Shown: positions 51,550-60,989, counted from the stretch's first letter. The stretch: 64,000 nt of DNA from Streptomyces sp. DSM 15324 (GCF_001514285.1 NZ_KQ949029.1:264377-328376), one strand, 5' to 3'. The notes: a model not told the origin generated them from the letters alone. A program made the numbers and translations.

Positions 51550-51733
51550 GCCGGTGCCTTGAGCGGGCCGCCCGCACACACCGCTGGAGTTGCCCGAGAG
51601 CACCACATGGGTCACCGGGCACGAGGCGGGTCACCCCGGCACCGACCGCCTCCACGACGCCCGCGCCCTCCTGTCCGAGCACGATCGGGGGCGCTCCCGC
51701 TCCGGCGTGTGACACCGCCGCGGTGATCTTCAT
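51550..51733 (-). pseudogene. Aryl-alcohol-type zinc dehydrogenase, N-terminal remnant with deletion
   Basis: The frame begins MKITAAVSHAGAGAP, the opening of NAD-dependent alcohol dehydrogenases of the AreB/aryl-alcohol type, then skips to PIVLGQEGAGVVEAVGAGVT, missing about 50 residues with the catalytic zinc ligands. After that it continues in another frame as HVVLSGNSSGVCGR and is lost. The start overlaps the stop of the monooxygenase relic (ATGA), as in an operon. Confidence 0.6.
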
Positions 51734-52175
51734 GAGACGGCGGCCTCCGGGTCGTACTCGTAGATCCAGCCGTTCTCCCTGAGCGGGTCGGCCTGTGCGT
51801 ACTGCAGGTCGCGTGCCCGCTGCTCGGGGCCGTCCGGCAGGTGGTTGACGTGCGACCTGCCGTGCGACACCTGTTGCAGGCGGGCCGTGCGGCTGCGGCG
51901 CCGTTCCTCGTAGCGGCTCAGCGCGGCGGTCGGGTGGTCCGGGTCGGCCGCGAGGCACAGGGCCAGGACGGCGGCGTCCTCGATCGCCTGGGCGGCGCCC
52001 TGCGCGAAGAACGGGAACATGGGGTGGGCCGCGTCGCCGAGCAGGGTCGCGTTGCCGCGGTTCCAGCGGTCGAGGGGCTCGCGGTCGAGCAGGGCCCAGC
52101 GCCCCGGCGTCTCGGCCGCCCTGATCAGCTCCACCAGCCGGGGGTCCCAGCCGGCGAACTCGGCGAGCCCTCTGA
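51730..52175 (-). pseudogene. FAD-dependent monooxygenase (salicylate hydroxylase-like), 5'-truncated
   Basis: The C-terminal 130 residues are present: ELIRAAETPGRWALLDREPLDRW, GDAAHPMFPFFAQGAAQAIEDAAVLA with the second FAD motif, and LRENGWIYEYDPEAAVS. The N-terminal FAD fingerprint and most of the substrate domain are missing. Upstream the sequence joins an NTF2-like fragment, so a deletion is likely. Confidence 0.65.
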
Positions 52176-52199
52176 AAGCACGTCACGACGGCTCGCCCT

Positions 52200-52415
52200 C
52201 CGCGCTCCCGGCACGTCGTAGGCGAGGAAGCGCTCGCGGTCGTGGACGTCGCCGACCGGCCCGTGCACGATCACGCAGTCGGGGAGCATGAGCGCACGCT
52301 GCGCGTCGTCCCCTTGGGTGATCGCGACGAGCCACGCCGCCTCGGCCCGGGCGAGGGTGTCCGGCCCCCGCACGTCGTCCGTACCGCTCGACGCCGGCTG
52401 GGTGGTGGCGGTCAT
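52200..52415 (-). pseudogene. NTF2/SnoaL-like protein, 3'-truncated
   Basis: The gene begins MTATTQPASSGTDDVRG with ACAGGAGAC as ribosome site and has LARAEAAWLVAITQGDDAQRALML and DVHDRERFLAYDV, the first part of an NTF2-like domain (DUF4440/SnoaL type). After about 68 residues the pattern ends and the sequence passes into monooxygenase DNA. Confidence 0.55.
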
Positions 52416-52477
52416 GGTGTGTCTCCTGTCCGGGTGGGTCGTGTGATCGTGGTGCGGGGCCGGCGTCGCCCGAGCGG

Positions 52478-53490
52478 TCAGTCGCCGAGGGTGTGCGGGT
52501 CGTCGTCGAGCCGGTTCTCCCCCGGCCCACCGCGCCCGCCGGCGAGGGTGAGTGCCGCGGCCACGAGAGCGGCCACGCCGCCGAGCACGTACGCGTGGGA
52601 GTAACTGGTGCTGAGGGCCTGGAACGCGACGTCCTTGAGCGGGTTGAAGGGAATGACCCGGCCGTCCGGCGAAGTGACGTTCGCTGCAACCGAGTTGGCG
52701 CCGAGCGGGCCCGAGGCAACGGCGTGCACCGCGGCCTCCAGTTGCGGTCTCTGCTCCGCGGGGGCATGGGCCGGAAGCCGCGTACGCCTTGCTCAGGCCG
52801 GGACTGTCGGCCACCTCGCGGCCCATCTGCTTGGCGGCCTGGCCGAGCGCGACGGCGCCCGCGATCGCGGGGCCGAAGGCGAAACCCGAGGTCCCGGAAG
52901 GTGCTCATGGCGCCGCTCGCCATGCCGGCGAGGTGGTGGGGCAGCGAGTTGACCGCGACGGCGCTCATGGCGGCGAAGGCGAGTCCCGAGCCGGTACCCG
53001 CGAGGATCAGCGGGCCGACGATGGAGCCCAACGCGCGCTTACTCGCGGGGACTTGGGCGAACCACAGCCCTGCGACGCCGATCAGGCCGAGGCCGACGAA
53101 GAAAGCACGAAACCGATGTCTCCGAAGAACAGGTAGGCGACGGAGCTCTTCAGAGGGCTGAACCCCTGGATGGTGGTGAGGCGAATGCTGGTGGAGTACA
53201 TGATGGCGAGGAAGCCGAACATGCCGATCAGGGTGACCGCCGAGTTGACGGCGAACGCCCGGTTCCTGAACGCGCTCAGGAGGAGGAGCGGTTGGGCGGC
53301 GCGGCCCTCCGCGAGGACGAACAGCACGAGGAAGACGCCCGCGGCGAGGAACGCGATGACGATCTGCGGGCTCCCCCAGCCGCTCTCGGGGCCCTGGATC
53401 ACCGCGTAGAGCAGAGCGAACAGTCCTAGCGCGGCGGTGATCTGCCCCGGCCAGTCCAGGGAACGGCCCTCGGGCGCGGCGAGTTCTGGG
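52478..53490 (-). pseudogene. MFS transporter, 5'-truncated with frameshifts
   Basis: On the minus strand, pieces in three frames give the second half of a DHA2-type MFS: RSLDWPGQITAALGLFALLYAVI, FRNRAFAVNSAVTLIGMFGFLA, then SIVGPLILAGTGSGLAFAAMSAVAV, then VAFQALSTSYSHAYVLGGVAALV. Indels near 53100 and between 52880 and 52780 break the frame. The first six helices are missing. Confidence 0.65.
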
Positions 53491-53882
53491 CGAGGGCCGG
53501 CGACATGGGATGAACAAGCCGTCCCGCTCTCACGGCGTTGCCGCACGCTCGGCGGACACTCCGACTCGCCCCCTCGCAGCCCCGGGAGGAGGACGGCACA
53601 GGCCGGCCGCCCCGGCCGGGAACCCGTCCCGCGCCGGCCGCCTCCAGGCGCGGCAGGGCCTGACCGAACACGGGCGTCCATCCGCGAGCGTCAGCCGCGC
53701 CTCCTACCGGTTCACGGACACGGCACGCGGCCGTGGCCGGATCCGCGTCGCCTCGGCCGCCTGCGTCCTCCACGGCGAGGAGCCCGCGGACGGGGACGCC
53801 AGGTGGCGAGGCCGCAGCCGTCACGCCGAGGGGCCGTGGTGCCGCGTCGAGCCGCCGAGTGGGACCCCGTGCGCGAGTGCCG
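53491..53882. other. No gene recognised
   Basis: About 390 bp between the MFS relic and the TetR gene. One plus-strand frame of about 130 codons is open, but it has no domain and its composition is Arg/Pro/Ala-rich like shadow frames. Probably decayed sequence. Confidence 0.4.
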
Positions 53883-54494
53883 TCAGTGACTCAGCAGGTC
53901 GCGGAATCCGGTGAGCAGGGCGCGCAGCCCGAGGTCGAAGGCCAAGGTGGCGCGGCTGCGGTCGGCGGGGGTCTGGTCGAGTACGGCGCTGAGGTGTGGA
54001 GCCGTGTCGCGGGCGACGTCGGAGACCATCACGGGCGGCGCCACCAGGTCGAGGGCGGAGCCGAGGACGAAGCTCTCCAGTGCGGTGATCAGTGGCATGA
54101 CCTCCTTCGCGGCGAAACCCGCGTCCAGGAGCAGCTCGGCGACCTTCTCGTACATCGCGTGCATGAAGGGTTCGGCCAGTGGGGCGGTGGCGAGCAGGGG
54201 AACCGCCCCCGGGTGGGCGGCGAAGGCAGCGAGGTAGGAGCGGGCCCAGCCCTCCAGGGCCTTCTCCCAGGGCTGTGACCAGTCCTGGTCGCTTCCGGTC
54301 GTCAGGGCCAGTTCCTCGCGCATCAGCGAGATGATGTCGTCGCGGCCGGCGACGTGGTGGTAGAGCGCGGACGGGGCGACACCCAGGGCCTTGGCCAGGG
54401 CCGGGATGGAGAGGGCGCCCTGCGCGTCGGCCAGGCGCAGTGCCGCGGCACCGATGCGCCGACGGTCCAGCAGAGGTGTGCGCGGCCGTCCCAC
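53883..54494 (-). CDS. TetR/AcrR-family repressor
   Basis: The 203-residue protein has the N-terminal helix-turn-helix (LRLADAQGALSIPALAKALGVAPSALYHHVAGRDDIISLM) and a TetR_C-like ligand domain from about residue 85. It is divergent from an amidohydrolase-permease pair, and two nearly identical palindromic sites lie between, so it is likely the repressor of that pair and of itself. The ligand may be the amidohydrolase substrate. Confidence 0.87.
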   Translation of the reverse strand: MGRPRTPLLDRRRIGAAALRLADAQGALSIPALAKALGVAPSALYHHVAGRDDIISLMREELALTTGSDQDWSQPWEKALEGWARSYLAAFAAHPGAVPLLATAPLAEPFMHAMYEKVAELLLDAGFAAKEVMPLITALESFVLGSALDLVAPPVMVSDVARDTAPHLSAVLDQTPADRSRATLAFDLGLRALLTGFRDLLSH

Positions 54495-54530
54495 GGTGGC
54501 TCCTCGTCCTTCAGTGCCGTAACCCAGAAG

Positions 54531-54551
54531 TTACCGAATGGCATTCAGTAA
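54531..54551. promoter_or_regulatory. TetR operator, copy 1
   Basis: A near-perfect 21-bp palindrome centred on GAATGGCATTC (TTAC at the left end, GTAA at the right). It lies about 40 bp before the TetR start, where it would repress that gene. Confidence 0.7.
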
Positions 54552-54590
54552 AACTCTTCCCAGTCGCCTGGGCGAGGCCTACATTACCCG

Positions 54591-54611
54591 AAACCGAATG
54601 CCTTTCAGTTA
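54591..54611. promoter_or_regulatory. TetR operator, copy 2
   Basis: The second copy has the core GAATGCCTTTC within ACCGAATG...TTCAGT, exactly 60 bp after the first. It lies just after a TACATT -10-like word and 35 bp before the amidohydrolase start, so a bound repressor would block transcription. Confidence 0.65.
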
Positions 54612-54645
54612 GGCAGCCGGCCGGAGGAAAGGCACGCCTCACGCC

Positions 54646-56301
54646 ATGCACGCCGACATCGTCTTCACCGGAGGGACCGTCCGGACCGGGCTCGCGGACG
54701 CTCCCGTCCACGACGCCCTTGCCGTCACCGACGGCCGGATCACCGCCCTCGGCTCAGCGGCGCAGGCTGCCCGGGGACCGCGCACCACCGTCGTCGACCT
54801 GGCCGGCGGGGCCCTGCTGCCGGCGTTCGGCGACGGACATGTACACCCCGTGATGGGCGGACTGGGGCTGGCCGGGGTTCCCGTCCGGGACCGCACGAGC
54901 GTCGAGGAGATCGTCGAGGTCGTACGAGACTGGGCCGCCGAACACCCGCAGACGCAGTGGATCACCGGTGACGGCTTCGACCCGTGGCTCGCCCCCGACG
55001 GCCGTTTCGACGCCCGGTGGCTGGACACCGTCGTACCCGACCGTCCCGTCGTCCTGCGCACCATGGACCACCACACCGCCTGGGTGAACAGCGAGGCCCT
55101 GCGCCGGGTCGGTTACACCGCCCGAACGCCGGACCCGGTGGGCGGGGAGATCCTGCGCCGGGACGGATCGACCGAGCCGCTGGGCACCCTGCGCGAGTTC
55201 GGCGCCCTCGGCCCGGTGCTCGCCCTCATCCCCACCGCCTCCCACGAGGTGCAGGTGGCAGCGCTGCGTGAGGCCGCCGCCCGGTTCGCCGCGGCCGGCG
55301 TGACCTGGGTGCAGGACGCCTGGGTCGAACCGCACCAGGCCGACGTCTGGGTCACCGCGGCGACCACCGGGCCGGGGCTTCCGGTACGAGCCGACCTCGC
55401 CTTCGTCCTGAAACCCGAGGGCTGGCGCGAGCGCATCCTCCGGTTCACTGCGGACCGGGACAAGGTGGAGCGCTCCGCTCCCGGGCTGCTGACCGCGCGG
55501 AGTGTGAAGTTCTTCGCCGACGGCGTCATCGAGGCCGGCACCGCCGCCCTCCTCGAGCCCTACAGCGACTGCCCGCACTCGCACGGCATCGCCACCTGGT
55601 CCCCCGAGGAGCTCGCCGAGGCCGTCACCGCCGTCGACGCGCTCGGCTTCCGCGCGCACGTCCACGCCATCGGCGACGGCGGGGTCCGGATGGCGCTGGA
55701 CGCGATCGAGGCCGCAGCCCGCACCAACGGCGCCCGCGACCGCCGTCCGGTCATCGCCCACGCCCAGCTGATCGACCCCGCCGACCTGGCCCGGTTCGCC
55801 GCCCTCGGCGTGGTCGCCAACCTCCAGCCGCTGTGGGCCCAGCCCGACCCCCTGATGACCGAGCTGACCCTGCCGAGGATCGGCCCGGAACGCGGCGGGC
55901 GGCAGTACCAGGTCGCCGCCCTGCTCGCCTCCGGTGCCCGGCTCTCGTTCGGCAGCGACTGGCCCGTCACCGCCCATGAACCACTGCGGGGCATCGCCGT
56001 CGCGGTGACCCGTCAGACGCCGGAGGGTGTTCCCGAGGGCGGCTGGCTCCCCGAGGAGCGGATCGACGTCGACACCGCTCTCGCCGCCTACTCCGCAGGA
56101 TGCGCCCACCAGGCGTTCGAGGAGAAGGAATGGGGCGCGCTGCGCCCCGGAATGCGCGCCGATCTGGTGCATCTCGCCGCCGACCCGGCCGAGACAGCCC
56201 CCGGCGACCTCGCGCACCTCCCCGTCCTGGGCACCTGGCTCGCCGGCCGGCGTACCCACCCCGCCCCGACTCCCCGCGGCACGCGGGTCGGGAGACGATA
56301 G
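54646..56301 (+). CDS. Amidohydrolase, YtcJ-like
   Basis: The 551-residue protein has the amidohydrolase metal sites GHVHPVMGG (HxH after the opening beta strand), RTMDHHTAWVN, VKFFADGVIE with the bridging Lys region, VHAIGDGGVRMALDAIE, IAHAQLI and FGSDWPV with the final Asp. It is a cytoplasmic zinc or metal hydrolase acting on an amide or cyclic imide. It is followed 92 bp later by an APC-type permease and preceded by two TetR operators, suggesting an inducible amide or amine uptake-and-hydrolysis unit. Confidence 0.86.
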   Translation: MHADIVFTGGTVRTGLADAPVHDALAVTDGRITALGSAAQAARGPRTTVVDLAGGALLPAFGDGHVHPVMGGLGLAGVPVRDRTSVEEIVEVVRDWAAEHPQTQWITGDGFDPWLAPDGRFDARWLDTVVPDRPVVLRTMDHHTAWVNSEALRRVGYTARTPDPVGGEILRRDGSTEPLGTLREFGALGPVLALIPTASHEVQVAALREAAARFAAAGVTWVQDAWVEPHQADVWVTAATTGPGLPVRADLAFVLKPEGWRERILRFTADRDKVERSAPGLLTARSVKFFADGVIEAGTAALLEPYSDCPHSHGIATWSPEELAEAVTAVDALGFRAHVHAIGDGGVRMALDAIEAAARTNGARDRRPVIAHAQLIDPADLARFAALGVVANLQPLWAQPDPLMTELTLPRIGPERGGRQYQVAALLASGARLSFGSDWPVTAHEPLRGIAVAVTRQTPEGVPEGGWLPEERIDVDTALAAYSAGCAHQAFEEKEWGALRPGMRADLVHLAADPAETAPGDLAHLPVLGTWLAGRRTHPAPTPRGTRVGRR

Positions 56302-56393
56302 CCCCACGTCGTCCTCACGGCCGGGTCCGCGTCTCCCCGACATCTCGCTCATCCCACCCCGCTCCTCGACGACACACACTTTGCGGAGACCTC

Positions 56394-57881
56394 ATGACCG
56401 AGCCCCTCGTCCCCACCGCTCCCCAGCAGCCCCCGTCGGCCGCCGGGGCCGATCAGAGCCCGCACCTCCAGCGCGGCAGTCTCGGTGTCGCCGACATCGT
56501 CTTCTTCGTCGTCGCCGCGGCCGCCCCGCTCACGGTCATGGCCGGCGTCGCTCCCCTCGCCATCCTCTTCGGCGGCATCGGCGCCCCGGTCGCCTATCTC
56601 GCCGTCGGAGTGCTGCTGGTTCTCTTCGCGGTCGGCTTCACCGCGATGACGCCGTACATCCGCAACGCCGGCGCCTTCTACGCGTACATCTCGCGGGGCC
56701 TCGGACGTCCGGCGGGGCTGGGGACGGCGTTCCTCGCCGTGTTCTCCTACAACTCCCTGCAGATCGGCCTCTTCGGCGCCTTCGGATTCTTCGCCTCCAC
56801 CACCGCGAACGACCTCCTCGGCGTCGACCTGCCCTGGCCGGTGTACGCCTTCGCCGGGATCGCCGTCGTCTGGTTCCTGGGCTTCCGCTCCATCAACCTC
56901 GGCGCCAAGGTCCTGGCCGCCCTGCTGATCGCGGAGACCGCCATCCTGATGCTGCTCGCCGGGGCAGTCCTGGTCAAGGGCGGCGCGAGCGGTCTGGGCT
57001 TCGACTCCTTCGCCCCCTCGAACATCTTCGTCTCGGGGATGAGCGGCCCGCTCGGTCTCGCCGTCGCCGCGTTCATCGGCTTCGAGGCCACCGCCATCTA
57101 CCGCGAGGAGGCTCGCGAGCCCGACCGCACCGTGCCCCGTGCCACCTACCTCGCGATCGGCTTCCTCGGCCTCTTCTACGCCTTCATCGCCTGGATCATC
57201 GTGCAGGCGTTCGGCAGCGACCAGGCCGTCGCCGTCGCCGCGAAGAACCCGGCGGAGATGTTCTTCACCGCCATGACCCAGTACGTCGGCGGCTGGGCGA
57301 CCGACGTCCAGCGCGTCCTCATCGTCACCAGCGTGCTCGCCGCCCTGCTCGCCTTCCACAACGCCATCACCCGCTACGTCTACGCCCTGTCCGTCGAGAG
57401 CGTCGCCCCCGCGGCGCTGGGCCGGGTGCACCCCAGGCATGGCTCACCGTGGGTGGCCGGCATCGCCCAGAGCGTCCTGGCGGTCGTGGTCGTCGCCGTC
57501 TTCGCCTCGATCGGCGTCGACCCCTACACCAAGTTCTTCCTGTGGGTGAACACTCCCGGTGTGGTCGGCATCCTCGTCCTGCAGGCACTGGCGGCCTTCG
57601 CCGTGGTCTCCTTCTTCCGCCGCAACCGCGCCGAGCACGGCGAGGGACCCCTGCGCACTCTCCTCGCGCCCGCCACGGCCGGCGTCCTTCTCACCGCCGT
57701 CACCGTGCTGGTCTGCAAGCGCCTGGACCTGTTCACCGGCGCCGGCGCGACCGTCAACTGGACACTGATCGCCCTCGTCCCGGCGGTGTTCCTGGCCGGC
57801 ATGGCCCGCGCCGCACTCATCCGCCGCACCCGGCCCGAGGTCTACGCCAAGCTCGCCACCACCGACGTCGACGCCACCTGA
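56394..57881 (+). CDS. APC-family amino acid/amine permease
   Basis: The 495-residue protein has about 12 transmembrane helices and the APC pattern: GVADIVFFVVAAAAPLTVMAG in helix 1, NAGAFYAYISRGLGRP, and IGFEATAIYREEAREP in helix 6. Such permeases import amino acids or amines by cation symport. It follows the amidohydrolase under the same promoter, so it probably brings in that enzyme's substrate. The substrate is unknown. Confidence 0.85.
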   Translation: MTEPLVPTAPQQPPSAAGADQSPHLQRGSLGVADIVFFVVAAAAPLTVMAGVAPLAILFGGIGAPVAYLAVGVLLVLFAVGFTAMTPYIRNAGAFYAYISRGLGRPAGLGTAFLAVFSYNSLQIGLFGAFGFFASTTANDLLGVDLPWPVYAFAGIAVVWFLGFRSINLGAKVLAALLIAETAILMLLAGAVLVKGGASGLGFDSFAPSNIFVSGMSGPLGLAVAAFIGFEATAIYREEAREPDRTVPRATYLAIGFLGLFYAFIAWIIVQAFGSDQAVAVAAKNPAEMFFTAMTQYVGGWATDVQRVLIVTSVLAALLAFHNAITRYVYALSVESVAPAALGRVHPRHGSPWVAGIAQSVLAVVVVAVFASIGVDPYTKFFLWVNTPGVVGILVLQALAAFAVVSFFRRNRAEHGEGPLRTLLAPATAGVLLTAVTVLVCKRLDLFTGAGATVNWTLIALVPAVFLAGMARAALIRRTRPEVYAKLATTDVDAT

Positions 57882-57911
57882 CCGAGATGCGCACAGCGGC
57901 GGTCCCGTCGC

Positions 57912-57951
57912 CGGCCCCAGGCCGGAACCGGGGCCGCCCCGCAAGAGGGGC
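57912..57951. terminator. Possible terminator hairpins after the permease
   Basis: Two short inverted repeats follow the stop: CGGCCCC/GGGGCCG (57912-57936) and GCCCC/GGGGC (57936-57951). Modest stems, no U-tract. Confidence 0.4.
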
Positions 57952-57984
57952 ACCTGGTCCGAGCCCCAGCCCGATTCCCGGTTC

Positions 57985-58395
57985 GTCGTCGCTTCAGCAC
58001 TTCGACGGGGCGGCGGGCCTGTTGTCGGAGTCGTTCGATGTCATCCGCCCCGCCCTGCCGGGGTCCGGCCTGACCGGCCCTCGGCCGGACCGCGACTACC
58101 GCGTCCCGACGTACGCCGCGACGAGGGGCGGGCTTCCTGGAGGCACTGGGGGTGTCCCGCTCCGCGGTGGCCCTGATTCCCTGGGCGGCACCATCGCGTG
58201 GAACCTCGCGCCGGGCCACCCGGAGCGGCTCACCGGCCTGATCCTGATCACTGCCACGGGGTATCCGGAGAAGGCGGTACCGGCCGGTATGCGCCTGGCC
58301 CGCAACCCGCTGCTGCGCCCCGTGTCGCGGCGCGTGATGCCTCGCGCCGCCATCGAGCGCACCCTGCGCTCCGCCGTCGGCCCCGCTCGACGATC
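57985..58395 (+). pseudogene. Alpha/beta hydrolase with frameshifts and 3' deletion
   Basis: Pieces read SESFDVIRPALPGSG, then, after a break, FLEALGVSRSAVA, then SLGGTIAWNLAPGHPERLTGLIL (holding the nucleophile Ser region) and GYPEKAVPAGMRLARNP, LLRPVSRRVMPRAAIERTLRSAVGP. The chain stops there, before the acid and His of the triad. The sequence then merges into a gene on the opposite strand, so its 3' end has been deleted. Confidence 0.6.
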
Positions 58396-58720
58396 CTCGA
58401 CCATCAGTCCGGCCGCGTTCCGGTGCCGGGCGAGGACATCGAACATGCTGTGCGCAACGGTCCGCAGCGCCTGCTGCCAGCCAGCCCATCGCGTGGAATT
58501 TCTCGCCGTTCAGCTCCACGGCGCCGAACCTGCGGTCCACGACATGGGCGACCAGCGCCGCACGGTTGTCGAAGTGCCGGTACAGCGTCGCCGTGCGGAG
58601 CCCAGGCGCTGGGCCAGCGTGCGCATGGAGAGAGCGTCGGAGCCTTCCTCGTCCACGATCTGAGCAGCGGTGGCGACGATGCGCTCCAGCGGCACGGGCG
58701 GGCGCCCCGGAGAACGCCGC
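58396..58720 (-). pseudogene. TetR-family regulator, frameshifted and 3'-truncated
   Basis: On the minus strand the TetR helix-turn-helix is split by a frame change: PLERIVATAAQIVDEEGSDALSMRTLAQRLGS in one frame, then ATLYRHFDNRAALVAHVVDRRFGAVELNGEKFH in the next. A further fragment, MFDVLARHRNAAGLMVE, lies at the junction with the hydrolase relic. The C-terminal ligand domain is missing. Confidence 0.6.
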
Positions 58721-58806
58721 GCCGAACAGGAACACCGTAACCGGTATGACCATCACCGGCCGGGCGGTGGGCCGCCCCCCTTCAGCTCGGCCCGGGACGG
58801 GCGGGT

Positions 58807-60051
58807 TCAGAGGAAGGCGTGGCCTTCGCCGCGGTAGGTCGGGACCTCGTCGACGATGTCGGCGCCCGACACCAGATGGAGCGTGTTGACGCGTTCGCAC
58901 AGTTCGCCCGCCTTGGCGTGGCGGAACCACACGTGCTCCCCCAGCCGCAGTCCGCGCGCCGAGCTGCCGAGGACCGGGGTCTGGACTTCGCCCGCCCCTT
59001 CCCGCGGGTTCATCCGCAGCCCGCGGGGCCAGCTCAGGGTGGGCTGCCGGTCGAGGCCCGGCGGGCCGGAGGCGATCCAGCCGCCGCCCAGCACCGTGGC
59101 GATCCCGGCACTCGGACGGCGTACGACGGGCATGACGAAGTAGGCGGCGGGCCGAGGGCGGAAGCGTCGGTAGAAGTCGAACAGCCCGGGCCCGTACAGG
59201 CCCGAGCCGGCGCCGATCTCGGTGATGACGTGTTCGGCGGCGGTCTGTTCGATGGAGCCCGTGCCCCCGCCGTTGACGAACTCCAGCGGAGTGACGGCCT
59301 GGACGGCGGCGACGGCGGCGGCACGCCGGTCGGCCAGCTCGTGGGCGGACAGACGCTGCATGGCGCGGATCGCGGCCCGCCTCAGGGGGGTTCCGGGCTG
59401 GTTGTCGCCGAGTCCGGCGATCTGGCCCTCGTAGGACATGACCCCGGCCAGGCGGAACCCGGCGCGGTCCTGGATGGCGCGGGCCAGTGCCGCGGCTTGC
59501 TGCGGGGTGTGCACCGGGGAGCGGTAGGGGCCCAGGTGGAGGCGGCCGCCGGCCAGTTCCAGCGAGGCGTCCAGGTCGAAGCAGACGCGGAGGGCGGGCC
59601 GGGAGGGGCCCACCGTCTCGTCGATGAGGTCCAGCTGACCGGTGGAGTCGATCATGAGGGTGATACGGGATGCCGCGCGCTCGTCGGCTGCGAGTCGTCT
59701 CAGCGCGGTGCGGTCCGTCGTCGGGTATCCGATGACCACGTCGGGGTGTTCCTCGGCCAGCCACAGGGCTTCGGGGAGGGTGAAGGCGAGGATGCCCCGG
59801 TATCCCGGCCGCTGGACGGCCCGGTGGATCAGCGCGCGGCTGCGGACCGACTTGCTGGCCAGGCGGATGGTGGCGCGGCCCGCGGCCCGGCGGGCCAGTT
59901 CCGTGGCGTTGGCCTCGAAGGCGTCGAGGTCCACCACGGCGAAGGGGGGATCGAGATGCTCGGTCGCCCTGGTCAGCTGGGCCATGCGGGCCTCACTCGG
60001 GCCCGCATCGGTGGTTTCCACATCCGGCCGTGGCGTCACGCGCGTCCTCAT
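58807..60051 (-). CDS. D-threonine aldolase / amino acid deaminase-like PLP enzyme
   Basis: The 414-residue protein has an alanine-racemase-like TIM barrel: FAVVDLDAFEANATEL followed by LASKSVRS, where the Lys would bind PLP, VCFDLDASLELAGGRLHLGPYRSPV, then EFVNGGGTGSIEQTA and the C-terminal metal-binding HVWFRHAKAGELCERVN of the DSD1/D-threonine aldolase group. It would act on D-hydroxyamino acids or D-serine. The SDR and SMP-30 genes upstream lie on the same strand with short gaps, but a common pathway is not clear. Confidence 0.8.
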   Translation of the reverse strand: MRTRVTPRPDVETTDAGPSEARMAQLTRATEHLDPPFAVVDLDAFEANATELARRAAGRATIRLASKSVRSRALIHRAVQRPGYRGILAFTLPEALWLAEEHPDVVIGYPTTDRTALRRLAADERAASRITLMIDSTGQLDLIDETVGPSRPALRVCFDLDASLELAGGRLHLGPYRSPVHTPQQAAALARAIQDRAGFRLAGVMSYEGQIAGLGDNQPGTPLRRAAIRAMQRLSAHELADRRAAAVAAVQAVTPLEFVNGGGTGSIEQTAAEHVITEIGAGSGLYGPGLFDFYRRFRPRPAAYFVMPVVRRPSAGIATVLGGGWIASGPPGLDRQPTLSWPRGLRMNPREGAGEVQTPVLGSSARGLRLGEHVWFRHAKAGELCERVNTLHLVSGADIVDEVPTYRGEGHAFL

Positions 60052-60158
60052 ATCGGCACCCTTTCTGGGTGGTTCACATCGCCGGCCCGGGCAGCGACAA
60101 CCCGGGGGTGTGCTGGTCTTCGGAGGTCAGGCAGGTGGGCCAAGGGCGCCGACGCAGG

Positions 60159-60989
60159 TCATCGGTCGGTCGCGGGGTGCGGCAGGAGGCGCTCCCGCCG
60201 CCGAAGGCCCCTGGCTTCGGCGAGGGGCAGGACCCGGCGCATCAACCGGGGGAAGACGCCGGCGATCCGCTGGACTCGGCCCGCGAGCGGCGGGAAGACG
60301 ACTTCGACAGGTTTGGTGGCGATGGCGTCGACGACGGCCTGGGCGATCCGCTGCGGTGCGTAGGACTTCTCCGCGAAGGCGATGGCGCAGGACGGATCGG
60401 CCATCTCCTGCTCGAGCATGCCCGTGCGGGTGGACGGCGGATGGATGATCGTGAAGTCCAGCGGTCCGTCGCGCTCCTCGATGGCGACGCTGTGGTGGAA
60501 GGCCCGCAGACCGTACTTCGAGGCGCAGTACGTGGCGTATCCGGGCAGGGGCAGGAACGAGGTCATGCTGCAGATGTTGATGATGTGACCGTGGCCCTGG
60601 GCCGTCATCCGCTCCAGTGCCGCGCAGACCCCCGTGATGGTGCCCAGCAGGTTCACCTCGACGATGTCGCGGTGGTGCCGGCTCCGCAGGTCGCGGGTCA
60701 CTCCCGTGTGGGTGATGCCCGCGTTGTTCACGAGTACGTCGACGCGGCCGAAGTCGGCTTCCGCCGCCTCGAAGGCCCTGGTCCATCCTTCGGGGCTGCG
60801 AATGTCCAGCACGCAGGCGGCGGCCCGGGAACCCAGGCTGCCGGCGCGGCTGACGACAGCCACTTCGTCGACATCGGTCAGCATCACCCGGTGGCCGCGC
60901 GCGACGGCGAGTTCCGCGATGGCGGCCCCGATGCCGTTGGCCGCGCCGGTCACGAGGACGACCTGCTCCCGCTCACTTCGCACGGCCAT
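60159..60989 (-). CDS. Short-chain dehydrogenase/reductase
   Basis: The 276-residue protein has the classical SDR pattern: VTGAANGIGAAIAELA, LVNNAGITHTG, ICSMTSFLPLPGYATYCASKYG with the catalytic Ser, Tyr and Lys. The ATG at 60989 has AAGGAG 9 bp upstream and is preferred over a GTG at 60995. The C-terminal 40 residues are basic and could associate with a membrane. Substrate unknown. Confidence 0.86.
   Translation of the reverse strand: MAVRSEREQVVLVTGAANGIGAAIAELAVARGHRVMLTDVDEVAVVSRAGSLGSRAAACVLDIRSPEGWTRAFEAAEADFGRVDVLVNNAGITHTGVTRDLRSRHHRDIVEVNLLGTITGVCAALERMTAQGHGHIINICSMTSFLPLPGYATYCASKYGLRAFHHSVAIEERDGPLDFTIIHPPSTRTGMLEQEMADPSCAIAFAEKSYAPQRIAQAVVDAIATKPVEVVFPPLAGRVQRIAGVFPRLMRRVLPLAEARGLRRRERLLPHPATDR

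Noticed and set aside
53510..53914. Plus-strand 134-residue frame as a real gene
   Set aside because: No domain or ribosome site, Arg/Pro-rich shadow composition, and it ends inside the TetR gene.
56027..58663. Long plus-strand frame linking amidohydrolase, permease and hydrolase regions
   Set aside because: It passes through genes with clear motifs in other frames. Only its hydrolase-like part has meaning, as a relic.
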